From a virus, in IMG/VR virus record IMGVR_UViG_3300042691_014897, positions 1 through 64,000 of that record: a DNA stretch of 64,000 bases, one strand, 5' to 3'. A model generated the notes under the pieces. The model did no database searches and was not told where the DNA came from. It saw only the letters and a list, made by a program, of their open reading frames with translations. Made by a program: the position numbers and the translations under genes. Of the stretch, positions 23,949-32,159 are shown one piece after another; within the stretch, counting starts at the first letter, position 1, and each line of letters opens with the position of its first letter.

Positions 23949-26812
23949 TATCTGTTACCTTTTAATAAAGAAATTTCATTCTTTAATTGCTCAATCTGAC
24001 TCTGTTGTTCTTTAATTGCTTCAACTAACAATCCAACTGTGTTTCCGTAGGCAACACTTAACATTCCCTTTTCATCAGCCATCACTGCTTCTTCTAGCAC
24101 TTTTTGTAACTGTTGCGCTAGTAGACCTGTGCCGCGCTGGCCGTTGTCAATCCTTTCAAAAGTAACACCATCTAACTGTAAAACTTTTTCTAAAGCATTA
24201 GGAATCTTTTGAACGTTTTTCTTTAGGCGTTCATCGGAATATGCTGTTACGTTTGCAGTTGCGGTGAAGTTACCACTACCATCCCACTGTAATAACCAAT
24301 TATTATCAGCTTTATTATAAATTCCGCCATATCCGTCGCTAGATCTAGCCATCAATGTATTACAAAGAGTTCCTGCATTATCTCTAAAACTAATGCCTGC
24401 CCAAGTATTTTTTTCACCTTGTATAGTTACGGCTCCGTAGTTGCTTGACGACGCACCGTTAATTGCTGAGACACCAATATAAGATTTAAAGTTAGCTGGA
24501 GTTACCCGTCTATAAAAGCTGTCAGTGGAGTTACTGACAATAACACTTCCTAGTGTTAGAGTTTCTGTTCCGTGGGTAGCATTAATATATCCTGTATATG
24601 TGTAACCGTTACCTTCTGTTCTAACAAATCTGTTTGCGCCCGGAGCAGTACCACCTGTAGGGACTATAACACCGTTAAAGTTAGCCGCATATACCGCACC
24701 TTGTACTCCAAGGCCACCGGTTATTCTAACAGCCCCTGTTATAGTACTAGTTGATGCTGTAGTGTTAGTGAACGATGTTGCACCTGCAACAGTACCACCT
24801 GAAAAAGACGACGCCGCTACGTTTGATAGATTTGATCCGTCACCGTAAAAAGAAGTAGCATAGACATTTCCAGCGACACCAAGACCGCCTGATGTAACAA
24901 TACTACCAGTTGTAGTGCTAGTTGATGCTGTAGTATTAGAAACTGTGATAGTTCCGCCAGCATATATTGAATCACCTACTCCTATTCCTCCAGTGACGAC
25001 TAAAGCACCGGTTGATGTTGATGTACTGTTAGCAGTTGCAGGAATACGTACTGTTCCGGTAGCATCGGAACTAATTCTTACATTTCCGGCTCCGTCACAG
25101 ATTAAAATATTATTACTTGTTCCGTCGATAGTTTCTCCGGTATTACTACCAATAATAACATTATAATCTCCAGTTTCTAATGCATTACCGGCAATAAATC
25201 CTATACCAATGTTTCCGGAGCCTGCTGAATCATGTAATGCATCGTGGCCTATACAAGTGCTGGTATCTCCTGTAGCATTGGCCATTGCTCCAGCACCTAT
25301 TGCAGTATTGCTACTAGATGCTCCAATTAAAAGTGCATTAGTCCCGATACCAACGTTACTGTTTCCAGAGGTTCTTTGTCCCAACGCACTATAACCGATA
25401 GCCACGTTATCATTGGAATTAATAATACCGCTGAGGGTTTTATATCCGATAGCAATATTATTCAAACCAGTAGTGTTAACGGCCAGTGGAGTATCATTAC
25501 CGGTGCCGCCGCCTACTGCAACGTTGGTATTAGATCCTAATCCGCTATTAGCACCACGCCCAAATCTAATAGCATTGAAATATGCATCTGGGCCAGTATT
25601 CAGTGTGCCTGCAATACCAACGCCGCCTGTTACTCTCAATGCACCCGAAGTTGCAGATGTTGAAACAGTACTGTTGTTAATAAAAACAGTACCTGAAATA
25701 ATACCGCCGTTATATCCACCGGACGCACTAGTAAGGACAGGAGTATAACTAGAAGTTCCGGTGTCGTATACATAAATTAGTCCGCCGGCATAGACATTGC
25801 CTTCAACACCGACACCACCATTAACTATTAATGCACCGGTATCTTTATTTGTTGAAGCAGTACTATCTGTTATGTTGATCGCACCAGCAACAGTACCGCC
25901 GTTAAACGCAGATGCCGCGCTGTCGACATAGGCTTTTGTTGCCGCGTCAGTTAAATCTGTAGGTGTTCCTAAATTAGTAATCTTGCTACCGACTACATTC
26001 ACATCCCCGGCAGCATCAATTATAAAATCACTACCAGAGGTCCATCGAGGAACTCCTGTTGCATTATTAATAATGCTAGTGGTATAGAGATCTCCGCTTA
26101 TCGTTAGGTCTTGAGAAACTGATACATTACCGTCTAATAATGAATCATTATTAATTGTCAAACTATCTGCGGTTAATAAGTTACTGATTGTAATTGCTTG
26201 AGATGTTGTTGATCCTCGTGCAGTTACTGAAGATAAAGTATCGGTCTCTGTATAGCTGGTTAAGAAGCTACTCAAATCAGGCGGTGTATAAGTAAAAACT
26301 CCGTTAGTGTTATTATAAGATAAACTGCCGTTACCGGATGGAGCTGGTTCGGCAGCAACACTAAATGCTGTTAGATCGACCCCACCGCCACCACCGCCAC
26401 CGCCACCGACAGAGCTGATAACTCCATTTGCGTCAATTAGAATTGTTGTCCCGTCAACTTTGACAGTACCTAGTGTGGTTGTAGTGGCTTTAGTGTTAAA
26501 CGCTGTAGAAATTTGAGTGTTTACGTAGGTTTCTGTAACTAGCCCTGAGGGTATTGGGAGATTTGTTAGCTGAGACCCATCGCCTATAAATTCGTTTGCA
26601 GTGACAGATCGTGAACCGAAATTTATATTTCCAGTTCCGGATATATTTGAAAAATCTGCTCTTAATAGCTCATAGCCGCCTGTAGTTTGGCCATCCATCA
26701 GCACCAGCGTATTTCTGTCTTTATTGTAAAAAACCGATCCGCTATTAAATCCTTGGCTGTCCAAGTAGTCTGTTTCAGTGGGTCTTAACCTTAAATTTAT
26801 AAGCTGACTCAT
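23948..26812 (-). CDS. Tail fibre with head-type repeats and S74 chaperone end, 954 aa
   Basis: This is a repetitive fibre. A short N-terminal attachment region (LINLRLRPTETDYLD) leads to Thr/Ser/Gly stalk repeats of the type STASTSTTTGA(I/L)xxxGGxGVxGNVYA. About residues 455-600 is a run of NVAIGYxALxxxxxGxxN repeats like trimeric adhesin heads. The last 105 residues are an S74 intramolecular chaperone: AYSDERLKKNVQKIPNAL, LLAQQLQKVLEEAV, LSVAYGNTVGLLVEAIKEQ. Cleavage at the conserved Ser is expected. A Gly tract (GGGGGGGGG) lies near residue 140. It is divergent from the oxygenase cassette with a late box 23 bases before the ATG. Confidence 0.92.
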   Translation of the reverse strand: MSQLINLRLRPTETDYLDSQGFNSGSVFYNKDRNTLVLMDGQTTGGYELLRADFSNISGTGNINFGSRSVTANEFIGDGSQLTNLPIPSGLVTETYVNTQISTAFNTKATTTTLGTVKVDGTTILIDANGVISSVGGGGGGGGGVDLTAFSVAAEPAPSGNGSLSYNNTNGVFTYTPPDLSSFLTSYTETDTLSSVTARGSTTSQAITISNLLTADSLTINNDSLLDGNVSVSQDLTISGDLYTTSIINNATGVPRWTSGSDFIIDAAGDVNVVGSKITNLGTPTDLTDAATKAYVDSAASAFNGGTVAGAINITDSTASTNKDTGALIVNGGVGVEGNVYAGGLIYVYDTGTSSYTPVLTSASGGYNGGIISGTVFINNSTVSTSATSGALRVTGGVGIAGTLNTGPDAYFNAIRFGRGANSGLGSNTNVAVGGGTGNDTPLAVNTTGLNNIAIGYKTLSGIINSNDNVAIGYSALGQRTSGNSNVGIGTNALLIGASSSNTAIGAGAMANATGDTSTCIGHDALHDSAGSGNIGIGFIAGNALETGDYNVIIGSNTGETIDGTSNNILICDGAGNVRISSDATGTVRIPATANSTSTSTGALVVTGGIGVGDSIYAGGTITVSNTTASTSTTTGSIVTSGGLGVAGNVYATSFYGDGSNLSNVAASSFSGGTVAGATSFTNTTASTSTITGAVRITGGLGVQGAVYAANFNGVIVPTGGTAPGANRFVRTEGNGYTYTGYINATHGTETLTLGSVIVSNSTDSFYRRVTPANFKSYIGVSAINGASSSNYGAVTIQGEKNTWAGISFRDNAGTLCNTLMARSSDGYGGIYNKADNNWLLQWDGSGNFTATANVTAYSDERLKKNVQKIPNALEKVLQLDGVTFERIDNGQRGTGLLAQQLQKVLEEAVMADEKGMLSVAYGNTVGLLVEAIKEQQSQIEQLKNEISLLKGNR

Positions 26813-26835
26813 TATTATAGATTCCTTTATTCTTA

Positions 26836-26843
26836 TATTTATT
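26836..26843 (-). promoter_or_regulatory. Late promoter AATAAATA for the 954-aa fibre unit
   Basis: The minus strand reads AATAAATA, 23 bases before the fibre ATG, with AAGGAAT as ribosome site. It faces away from the plus-strand box at 26899. Confidence 0.6.
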
Positions 26844-26898
26844 ACTTTTTTGGTTAGGCGTTATTAGATCAAAACAATGAGTTTTACACAGTTTTCTT

Positions 26899-26906
26899 CA
26901 TAAATA
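26899..26906 (+). promoter_or_regulatory. Late-type promoter CATAAATA for the oxygenase-halogenase cassette
   Basis: CATAAATA lies 30 bases before the ATG at 26937, with TAAGGA between. It implies that this metabolic cassette is expressed late, with virion genes, rather than early. Confidence 0.55.
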
Positions 26907-26936
26907 TCTGTGGTATTTTATAAGGAATTGTTGTAC

Positions 26937-27692
26937 ATGCAACTTAAGAATTCATACTATTTTTTTAAAAGTGCGATAAGCCCAGAAACATGTGATCGAA
27001 TCATTGATCTAGGGCTAACAAAAATGCAGGAAGAAGAGTCCAAGGGACACAGTACTGAAGCATACACTTTTGGAAATAAAGAAAAGAAATCAATGCCTGA
27101 TAGTCCACCTCAGGGCGATTTAACAGTACAGGACATGGAGGGGCAGGGTGTTGATAAATTCTATGTCCGAGACAGCAACGTTAGTTGGTTAGATCAGCAG
27201 TGGTTGTATGATTTACTTACTCCGTTTGTAGAACAAGCTAATATCCTGGCCGGTTGGAATTGGAGCTGGGACTATTCGGAAAATTTTCAATTTACTGTAT
27301 ATAAACCCGGCCAGTTTTACGGATGGCATCGAGACGGTGACAGTGATCATCTTGGCAAATACAGAAGATATCTATATGGAATAACTCCCGAACCTCTTAC
27401 TCCAGACGGCAAACTACCATCAGGGTATGTAACTGATCCCAAAATGGTTGGAAAAGTTAGAAAACTAAGCATGACTATTAACCTCAATAAGCCCGGTGAG
27501 TACGAAGGCGGGAATCTTAAGTTCGATTTTGGACCACATGCATTTGGCAATCGATTCCATGAGTGTGAAGAAATAAGACCCCAAGGCTCTATCGTTGTGT
27601 TTCCGAGTTTTATTGACCATTGTGTTACCCCGGTGACACAGGGAACTAGGTACAGTTTAGTATTGTGGGCATTAGGAGAACCGTGGAAATGA
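26937..27692 (+). CDS. 2-oxoglutarate/Fe(II) oxygenase, 251 aa
   Basis: This is a double-stranded beta-helix dioxygenase of the prolyl-4-hydroxylase type. The iron ligands are visible, counted from the ATG at 26937: His131 and Asp133 in WHRDGD, and His228 in FIDHCVTPV, with Arg238 in GTRYSLV for 2-oxoglutarate. An extended loop (about residues 140-175) lies between the strands. A GTG at 26910 would add nine residues, but AAGGA sits ten bases before the ATG, so the ATG is chosen. The stop overlaps the start of the second oxygenase (ATGA). The substrate is unknown; amino-acid or protein hydroxylation is typical of the family. Confidence 0.9.
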   Translation: MQLKNSYYFFKSAISPETCDRIIDLGLTKMQEEESKGHSTEAYTFGNKEKKSMPDSPPQGDLTVQDMEGQGVDKFYVRDSNVSWLDQQWLYDLLTPFVEQANILAGWNWSWDYSENFQFTVYKPGQFYGWHRDGDSDHLGKYRRYLYGITPEPLTPDGKLPSGYVTDPKMVGKVRKLSMTINLNKPGEYEGGNLKFDFGPHAFGNRFHECEEIRPQGSIVVFPSFIDHCVTPVTQGTRYSLVLWALGEPWK

Positions 27693-28348
27693 GTACACCC
27701 CAAGAATTTTTTCAAAAGAATGGTTATGTAGTAATTGAGAATTTAGTTTCTCGAGAAATAGCTAACATGCTATATGCCTATACCATTACGGTAGTACAAA
27801 GCATTGATTTTAAACTAATGCACTCTAAAAACGAGTATAGCGAAGACTGGGATGGAGATTTCGGTGATATACAAGTCGCTGGTACTTTTAAAAAGTACGG
27901 TGATCCTCTTATGGACACTTTACTAGTCAATTGCACTACTGCTATTGAGTCTGCCACTGGGTTAGATCTACAGCCAAACTATAGCTATTGGCGCTTGTAT
28001 CAAAAAGATAATATTTTAGAAAAACATAAGGATAGAGATTCTTGTGAAGTTTCTGTAACCATGTGCTTAGGTTATAATAATTCAAATGTTGATCTCTCAA
28101 AATATCCTAATTATAATTGGCCTATGTTTGTTGAATCTAAAGACAGGCCCGAAGGATTGCCGATAAGTCTAAATCCAGGAGATGCTATCATTTATCGAGG
28201 ATGTGATGTGGAACATTGGAGAGATCGATTCCTTGGATTACACCACTCTCAGGTATTTTTACACTACAACGATAAATCGGGAGAACTTAGAGAGCTGTAT
28301 GACGGGAGACCTATGATTGGAATTCCTGGAAAATTTAAAAGATTATAA
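27689..28348 (+). CDS. Second 2-oxoglutarate/Fe(II)-type oxygenase, 219 aa
   Basis: This is a different branch of the same superfamily. The start FFQKNGYVVIENLVS resembles PhyH/prolyl-hydroxylase-like enzymes. His113 and Asp115 in KHKDRDS give the H-x-D pair. LNPGDAIIYRG precedes the likely distal His176 in VEHWRDR, with Arg180 close behind. YSYWRLYQK is the usual strand before the metal site. It is coupled to the first oxygenase by ATGA and has no promoter of its own. The upstream start at 27665 is rejected. It may act on the same substrate as its neighbour or on the halogenase product; this is inference. Confidence 0.8.
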   Translation: MSTPQEFFQKNGYVVIENLVSREIANMLYAYTITVVQSIDFKLMHSKNEYSEDWDGDFGDIQVAGTFKKYGDPLMDTLLVNCTTAIESATGLDLQPNYSYWRLYQKDNILEKHKDRDSCEVSVTMCLGYNNSNVDLSKYPNYNWPMFVESKDRPEGLPISLNPGDAIIYRGCDVEHWRDRFLGLHHSQVFLHYNDKSGELRELYDGRPMIGIPGKFKRL

Positions 28349-28363
28349 AATTAAGGAGAAGCA

Positions 28364-28687
28364 ATGACTAGAGTCGCTATATTTGATTACGGGAATATGA
28401 AAGAAGAGCACAAGGCAACAGCTGAAGAGATTGCTAGGTTATGTGAAGAAATGGGTAACCATGTAATGTCTGACGTAATCAAAGAAAAATTTGGCCTAGT
28501 TGTCCGACCAAGATTTGATCCGGAGACTAGTGAATTTTTTAAATATTGTAAAGAAGCAAATGTTTTTCCAACTGTACAGGGAATGATGGTTGATTTAAAT
28601 CAAGACATGGACTATCCGATTGTTGCAATATGCGATGATATTCGAAAGATAGAAAATCTTGTTTCTATAATTAAAGGGTCGAAGTGA
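28364..28687 (+). CDS. Small unknown protein in the halogenase cassette, 107 aa
   Basis: I do not recognise the family. The protein is alpha/beta: RVAIFDYGN starts the first strand, then an acidic helix (EEHKATAEEIARLCEEMG), a middle with VVRPRFDP, and a terminal strand-helix PIVAICDDIRKIENLVSIIKG. It is cytoplasmic, with no signal or membrane segment. It has a strong AAGGAG site (28353-28358), and its stop overlaps the halogenase GTG start (GTGA), so the two are made together. It is a candidate partner, for example a carrier or reductase substitute, but that is only inferred from coupling. Confidence 0.75.
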   Translation: MTRVAIFDYGNMKEEHKATAEEIARLCEEMGNHVMSDVIKEKFGLVVRPRFDPETSEFFKYCKEANVFPTVQGMMVDLNQDMDYPIVAICDDIRKIENLVSIIKGSK

Positions 28688-30282
28688 TTATTAAAAATTT
28701 AAAAAAAATAGTTATCGTAGGTGGTGGCAGTGCCGGATGGATGTCGGCTGCTATGCTAATTAAATTTTTTCCAGATTATGATATATCTGTCATCGAAAGT
28801 CCGGACTACCCTACAGTTGGCGTAGGCGAAAGTACCTTATTGGGTATTAGAAATTATTGTGCATTTTTAGGCATCGACGAACAGGATTTTATGTCTAAAA
28901 CTGATGCCAGTTATAAGATGAGCATTAAGTTTACTAACTTTTATGAAAAAAACAGTGGCGGATTCCATTATCCATTTGGAGACCCTGAATTAGACGGTAC
29001 TGTGCAGGGTATCGAAGATTGGTTTTATAAGAAAGCGGTATATCCTAATCTAACTAACGATACATTTGCAAGATATTACTACCCATCGGCGGCACTCTAC
29101 GAGAACAGTAAATTTAGTTTAAATACTTCAAAAAAATACGGTAAGTTTGATCCAAAAAAACACACAGCCTTCCATTTTGACGCTACTAAATTTGGTCTTT
29201 GGTTGAAGGAAGGATACTGTCTACCGAGAGGTGTTAAATTAATCAGTGATACCGTAACAAATGTTAAAGTTTCAGACATTGGTATTGAGCAATTAGAGTT
29301 AGCATCTGGTGGTGTAGTTACTAGTGATCTTTTTGTTGATTGCACTGGTTGGAAGAGCTTATTATTAGGTGATTCGTTAAAAGAAGAATTTATTTCTTAT
29401 AGTGATATGTTACCTAATAATCGAGCTTGGGCTACTAGAATACCTTACAAAGACAAAGACAAAGAATTAGAGCCTTATACTAATTGTACAGCCTTAGGTA
29501 ATGGTTGGGTGTGGAACATTCCAATCTGGTCAAGGCTAGGCACTGGCTATGTTTATAGCGATAGATTTACTAGCAAAGAAGATGCATTAGAAGAATTTAA
29601 ACAACATCTAATGAGTGCTAATATGATATGCCCTCGCTCAAGAGAAGAAGTAGATTCTTATGAGTATAAAGATATTCCGATGCGAGTTGGTATACATCGA
29701 AAACTCTTTGTTAAAAACGTAGTTGCGATCGGGTTAAGCGCAGGATTTATCGAACCTTTAGAAAGCAACGGACTTTTTTCAGTGCATGTGTTCTTAGATA
29801 GATTAGTTAAAACCCTAGCATCGGGTTCGGTGAATCAATTTGATCGAGATGTGTACAATACTGCCTGTAGAGGTGTTTTTCAAAATTTTGCTGAATTTGT
29901 GGCTATGCATTATGCATTTAGTAAACGAGATGATACGGCATATTGGAAGGCCAACAATGATAGGGTATATGACAAAGGAATGACAGATTTAGTGCCGTCT
30001 ATGGCTGTAGGATTTAACCATTATCATAATAATAAAATGTGGCAAGCTAACATTGATCCGGCCGCTGGATTAGTTTGGATCGCAACTGGGATGAACCACC
30101 ATATTATAGATGTACTAAATCAAAGAAACGCTGAATTTATCGAAGGTGTTGCTACTAAGGACAAGTTTGCTCAGGCGTTTACATCAAGAGAGCAAGCTCA
30201 AATGAATTGGTGGAGAAATTCTGAAAAAGAAATATCTCTCCACCAATTTTTAAAAGAAAATATCCACAAGGATAATTCTTAA
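28684..30282 (+). CDS. Flavin-dependent halogenase, tryptophan-halogenase type
   Basis: This enzyme uses FADH2, oxygen and halide to halogenate an aromatic substrate. The FAD-binding VGGGSAGW lies at residues 12-19, GVGES at 46-50, the halogenase signature WVWNIP at 275-280, the catalytic Lys78 (aligned with PrnA Lys79) in SYKMSIKF, and Glu360 (aligned with PrnA Glu346) in EPLESNG. At 532 residues it has the normal length. The start is GTG, overlapping the upstream stop. No flavin reductase is seen nearby, so the host enzyme must supply FADH2. Phage halogenases are known in cyanophages (VirX1 of Syn10, an iodinase-like enzyme). Its substrate here is unknown. Confidence 0.93.
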   Translation: MIIKNLKKIVIVGGGSAGWMSAAMLIKFFPDYDISVIESPDYPTVGVGESTLLGIRNYCAFLGIDEQDFMSKTDASYKMSIKFTNFYEKNSGGFHYPFGDPELDGTVQGIEDWFYKKAVYPNLTNDTFARYYYPSAALYENSKFSLNTSKKYGKFDPKKHTAFHFDATKFGLWLKEGYCLPRGVKLISDTVTNVKVSDIGIEQLELASGGVVTSDLFVDCTGWKSLLLGDSLKEEFISYSDMLPNNRAWATRIPYKDKDKELEPYTNCTALGNGWVWNIPIWSRLGTGYVYSDRFTSKEDALEEFKQHLMSANMICPRSREEVDSYEYKDIPMRVGIHRKLFVKNVVAIGLSAGFIEPLESNGLFSVHVFLDRLVKTLASGSVNQFDRDVYNTACRGVFQNFAEFVAMHYAFSKRDDTAYWKANNDRVYDKGMTDLVPSMAVGFNHYHNNKMWQANIDPAAGLVWIATGMNHHIIDVLNQRNAEFIEGVATKDKFAQAFTSREQAQMNWWRNSEKEISLHQFLKENIHKDNS

Positions 30283-30501
30283 TTATCTATTATTTTCTAG
30301 CATTAATCTACAGCTCGCAATTTCCTCAGGTGTTAATTGAGGATAATTAAGAGCTGATAGATATTTACTAAACTCGCTCTCAAACAATGCTTCAGCATCT
30401 CCCTGTGTGGGGAAATCTAGCTTTAGCATATGATATCCATTCTCAGCGTATAAATTAATATGCACTTCTCCTGGATCTTTTTCGTAAGAAAATGTTTTCA
30501 T
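30283..30501 (-). CDS. Small unknown protein, 72 aa
   Basis: This is a short alpha/beta protein with no recognised family: EVHINLYAENGYHMLKLDFPTQGDAEALFESEFSKYLS looks like two strands and a helix. A clear AAGGAC site sits seven bases before the ATG. The gene lies end-to-end with the convergent halogenase (adjacent stop codons, no spacer) and downstream of the glycine-rich adhesin, with which it is probably transcribed. It is either a real small late gene or part of the fibre unit. Confidence 0.65.
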   Translation of the reverse strand: MKTFSYEKDPGEVHINLYAENGYHMLKLDFPTQGDAEALFESEFSKYLSALNYPQLTPEEIASCRLMLENNR

Positions 30502-30527
30502 CTTTTGTCCTTAATTTATAACGTCGA

Positions 30528-32159
30528 TTAATATCTAACAATAACGATTCCAGGGCCACCCGAACCGCCTCCGGCAGTTCCACCTCCACTATAGAAGCCA
30601 CCACCACCACCGCCACCACGATTAGTAGTTCCAGGTTCGCCGCCACCGGGATATGCAGGGTGACTATAATCCGGCGATCCGCCTCGACCTCCTCCACCGG
30701 CGCCGCCCTGTGCATAGCTTACTGGTGTAGTGTATCCACTTTGGTGATTACTTCCGCCACCACCGCCACCGTAGTAGGTAGCAGTACCAGTAATGCTTGA
30801 CTGGTATCCGTCGCCGCCTTTGCGGCCTGCACTAGTATTTTCTGAAGTGTTTCCAGGGCCTGTCTGACTTGGGTGTCCGCCGGCTTGGCTTGCACCACCA
30901 CCACCGCCTCCCGAGTATTGTCCAGCACCTGTAGTGCTGTTTGACGATCCGTCCGTGCCGCCTTTGGCACCCGGAAACCCTGCATTATAACTAGCACCGG
31001 GATTAGACTGACTAGGTTGGCTAGCGGTACTACCGTTATTTGTGCCAGGATATCCGTGGCTACTTGCTCCTGCTCCGCAGCCGCCGCCTGTATTAGGTAT
31101 TGCTGTATTCCATGATGCCGCGCCAGCTCCACCTAACGCCGTTAATACGCCAAACGTTGAGGACCCACCATTAGATCCACTAGGCCCAGGATAATTTCCG
31201 CCTGATGCGCCACCAGTTCCTACGGTAACAGGAACAGATCCACCGGGTGTAACTGGATAAGTTGCATGATAAACTACGCCGCCGCCGCCTGCGCCGCCGC
31301 CGATACCTGCACTGCCGCCACCGGCTCCAACAACTAATACCTGTACAGCGGTAATACCCGTTGGTACTGAAAATGTGGAAGACCCTGTTGATGTAAACGA
31401 TGTAACTACCGGCGCTTTAACAACAATGGTGAAGTTTCTATCAGCTGTTTGAGATCCTATCGATGATGTTGCTCTAAGTGTAATAGGACTTGACGTATCG
31501 CTACCGACTGCTGAAAAACCGCTTATTACTCCTGTGCTTGCATTTAAAGTTGCACCAGCCGGTAAAGATCCGCTGGCTAATGAGTATGTTATAGTTCCGC
31601 CGTCGGGATCTGATGCTGAAAAAGTTAATCCTGTACTTCTTGCACTATCAAATACTGTGTAAGTTCCTGCGGCTGTTGACCATACAGGATCTCGGTCAAC
31701 AGTTCCTGCAGGATCTAATATACCAGAAAGACCAGAACTGTTAACTACCTTGATACCAAATGTTGCACCCCCAACGTAATTAACTGCTGTTGCATTAGTA
31801 GCAAAAGTCAACGAACTTGAACTAACGAAGGTCGTAGCGGTAGCTCTTTCAATACCACTAACACCTGCGCCAGTAACAAATATTGTTGCTCCTGTTTTAA
31901 AATTACTACCAGTAACTGTTATAGTAGAATTAGTATTTTCATTAATTGTACCACTAATGTTAGTGATTGTAGGAGGTGCATCAACTGATTGCCATCCTAA
32001 ATCATTGTATTGTTCAAGGAGACCAAGATCGGTATTATACCGAACTTGTCCAGTCCCTAAGGTTGAGTCTCGTTCTGCTGTAGTTCCTCTCGGAACTACA
32101 ATGCCTGAGGCACCGCCGAATACGGTATTAACGTTTTTATATTTTGAATAATCGCCCAT
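30528..32159 (-). CDS. Glycine-rich adhesin with Ig/cadherin-like domains, 543 aa
   Basis: The N terminus (GDYSKYKNVNTVFGG, then PRGTTAERDSTLGTGQVRYNTDLGLLEQYND) is a fibre-type leader. Next come an IPT-like domain (TITNISGTINENTNSTITVTGSNF), a cadherin-like one (PVWSTAAGTYTVFDSARST, then LPAGATLNASTGVISG), and a Gly-rich C-terminal half of GGGGG runs ending SGGPGIVIVRY. Gly-rich ends of this kind form polyglycine-helix tips in phage adhesins (compare gp38 of S16-like phages). The start at 32159 is chosen because it overlaps the upstream stop (TAATG). Long ORFs in the other minus frames over 30455-31132 come from the same GGN repeats and are not genes. Confidence 0.85.
   Translation of the reverse strand: MGDYSKYKNVNTVFGGASGIVVPRGTTAERDSTLGTGQVRYNTDLGLLEQYNDLGWQSVDAPPTITNISGTINENTNSTITVTGSNFKTGATIFVTGAGVSGIERATATTFVSSSSLTFATNATAVNYVGGATFGIKVVNSSGLSGILDPAGTVDRDPVWSTAAGTYTVFDSARSTGLTFSASDPDGGTITYSLASGSLPAGATLNASTGVISGFSAVGSDTSSPITLRATSSIGSQTADRNFTIVVKAPVVTSFTSTGSSTFSVPTGITAVQVLVVGAGGGSAGIGGGAGGGGVVYHATYPVTPGGSVPVTVGTGGASGGNYPGPSGSNGGSSTFGVLTALGGAGAASWNTAIPNTGGGCGAGASSHGYPGTNNGSTASQPSQSNPGASYNAGFPGAKGGTDGSSNSTTGAGQYSGGGGGGASQAGGHPSQTGPGNTSENTSAGRKGGDGYQSSITGTATYYGGGGGGSNHQSGYTTPVSYAQGGAGGGGRGGSPDYSHPAYPGGGEPGTTNRGGGGGGGFYSGGGTAGGGSGGPGIVIVRY

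Noticed and set aside
26910-26936. Upstream GTG start for the first 2OG oxygenase
   Set aside because: The AAGGA ribosome site is correctly spaced for the ATG at 26937 and lies inside the proposed extension.
27665-27688. Longer start for the second oxygenase
   Set aside because: The ATG at 27689 overlaps the preceding stop (ATGA) and begins a normal family N terminus; the extension is out-of-frame oxygenase sequence.
30455-31132. Two long minus-strand ORFs (86 and 137 aa) in other frames over the glycine-rich adhesin
   Set aside because: They arise from GGN/GCN repeats read out of frame, have no ribosome sites, and overlap a well-supported gene on the same strand.
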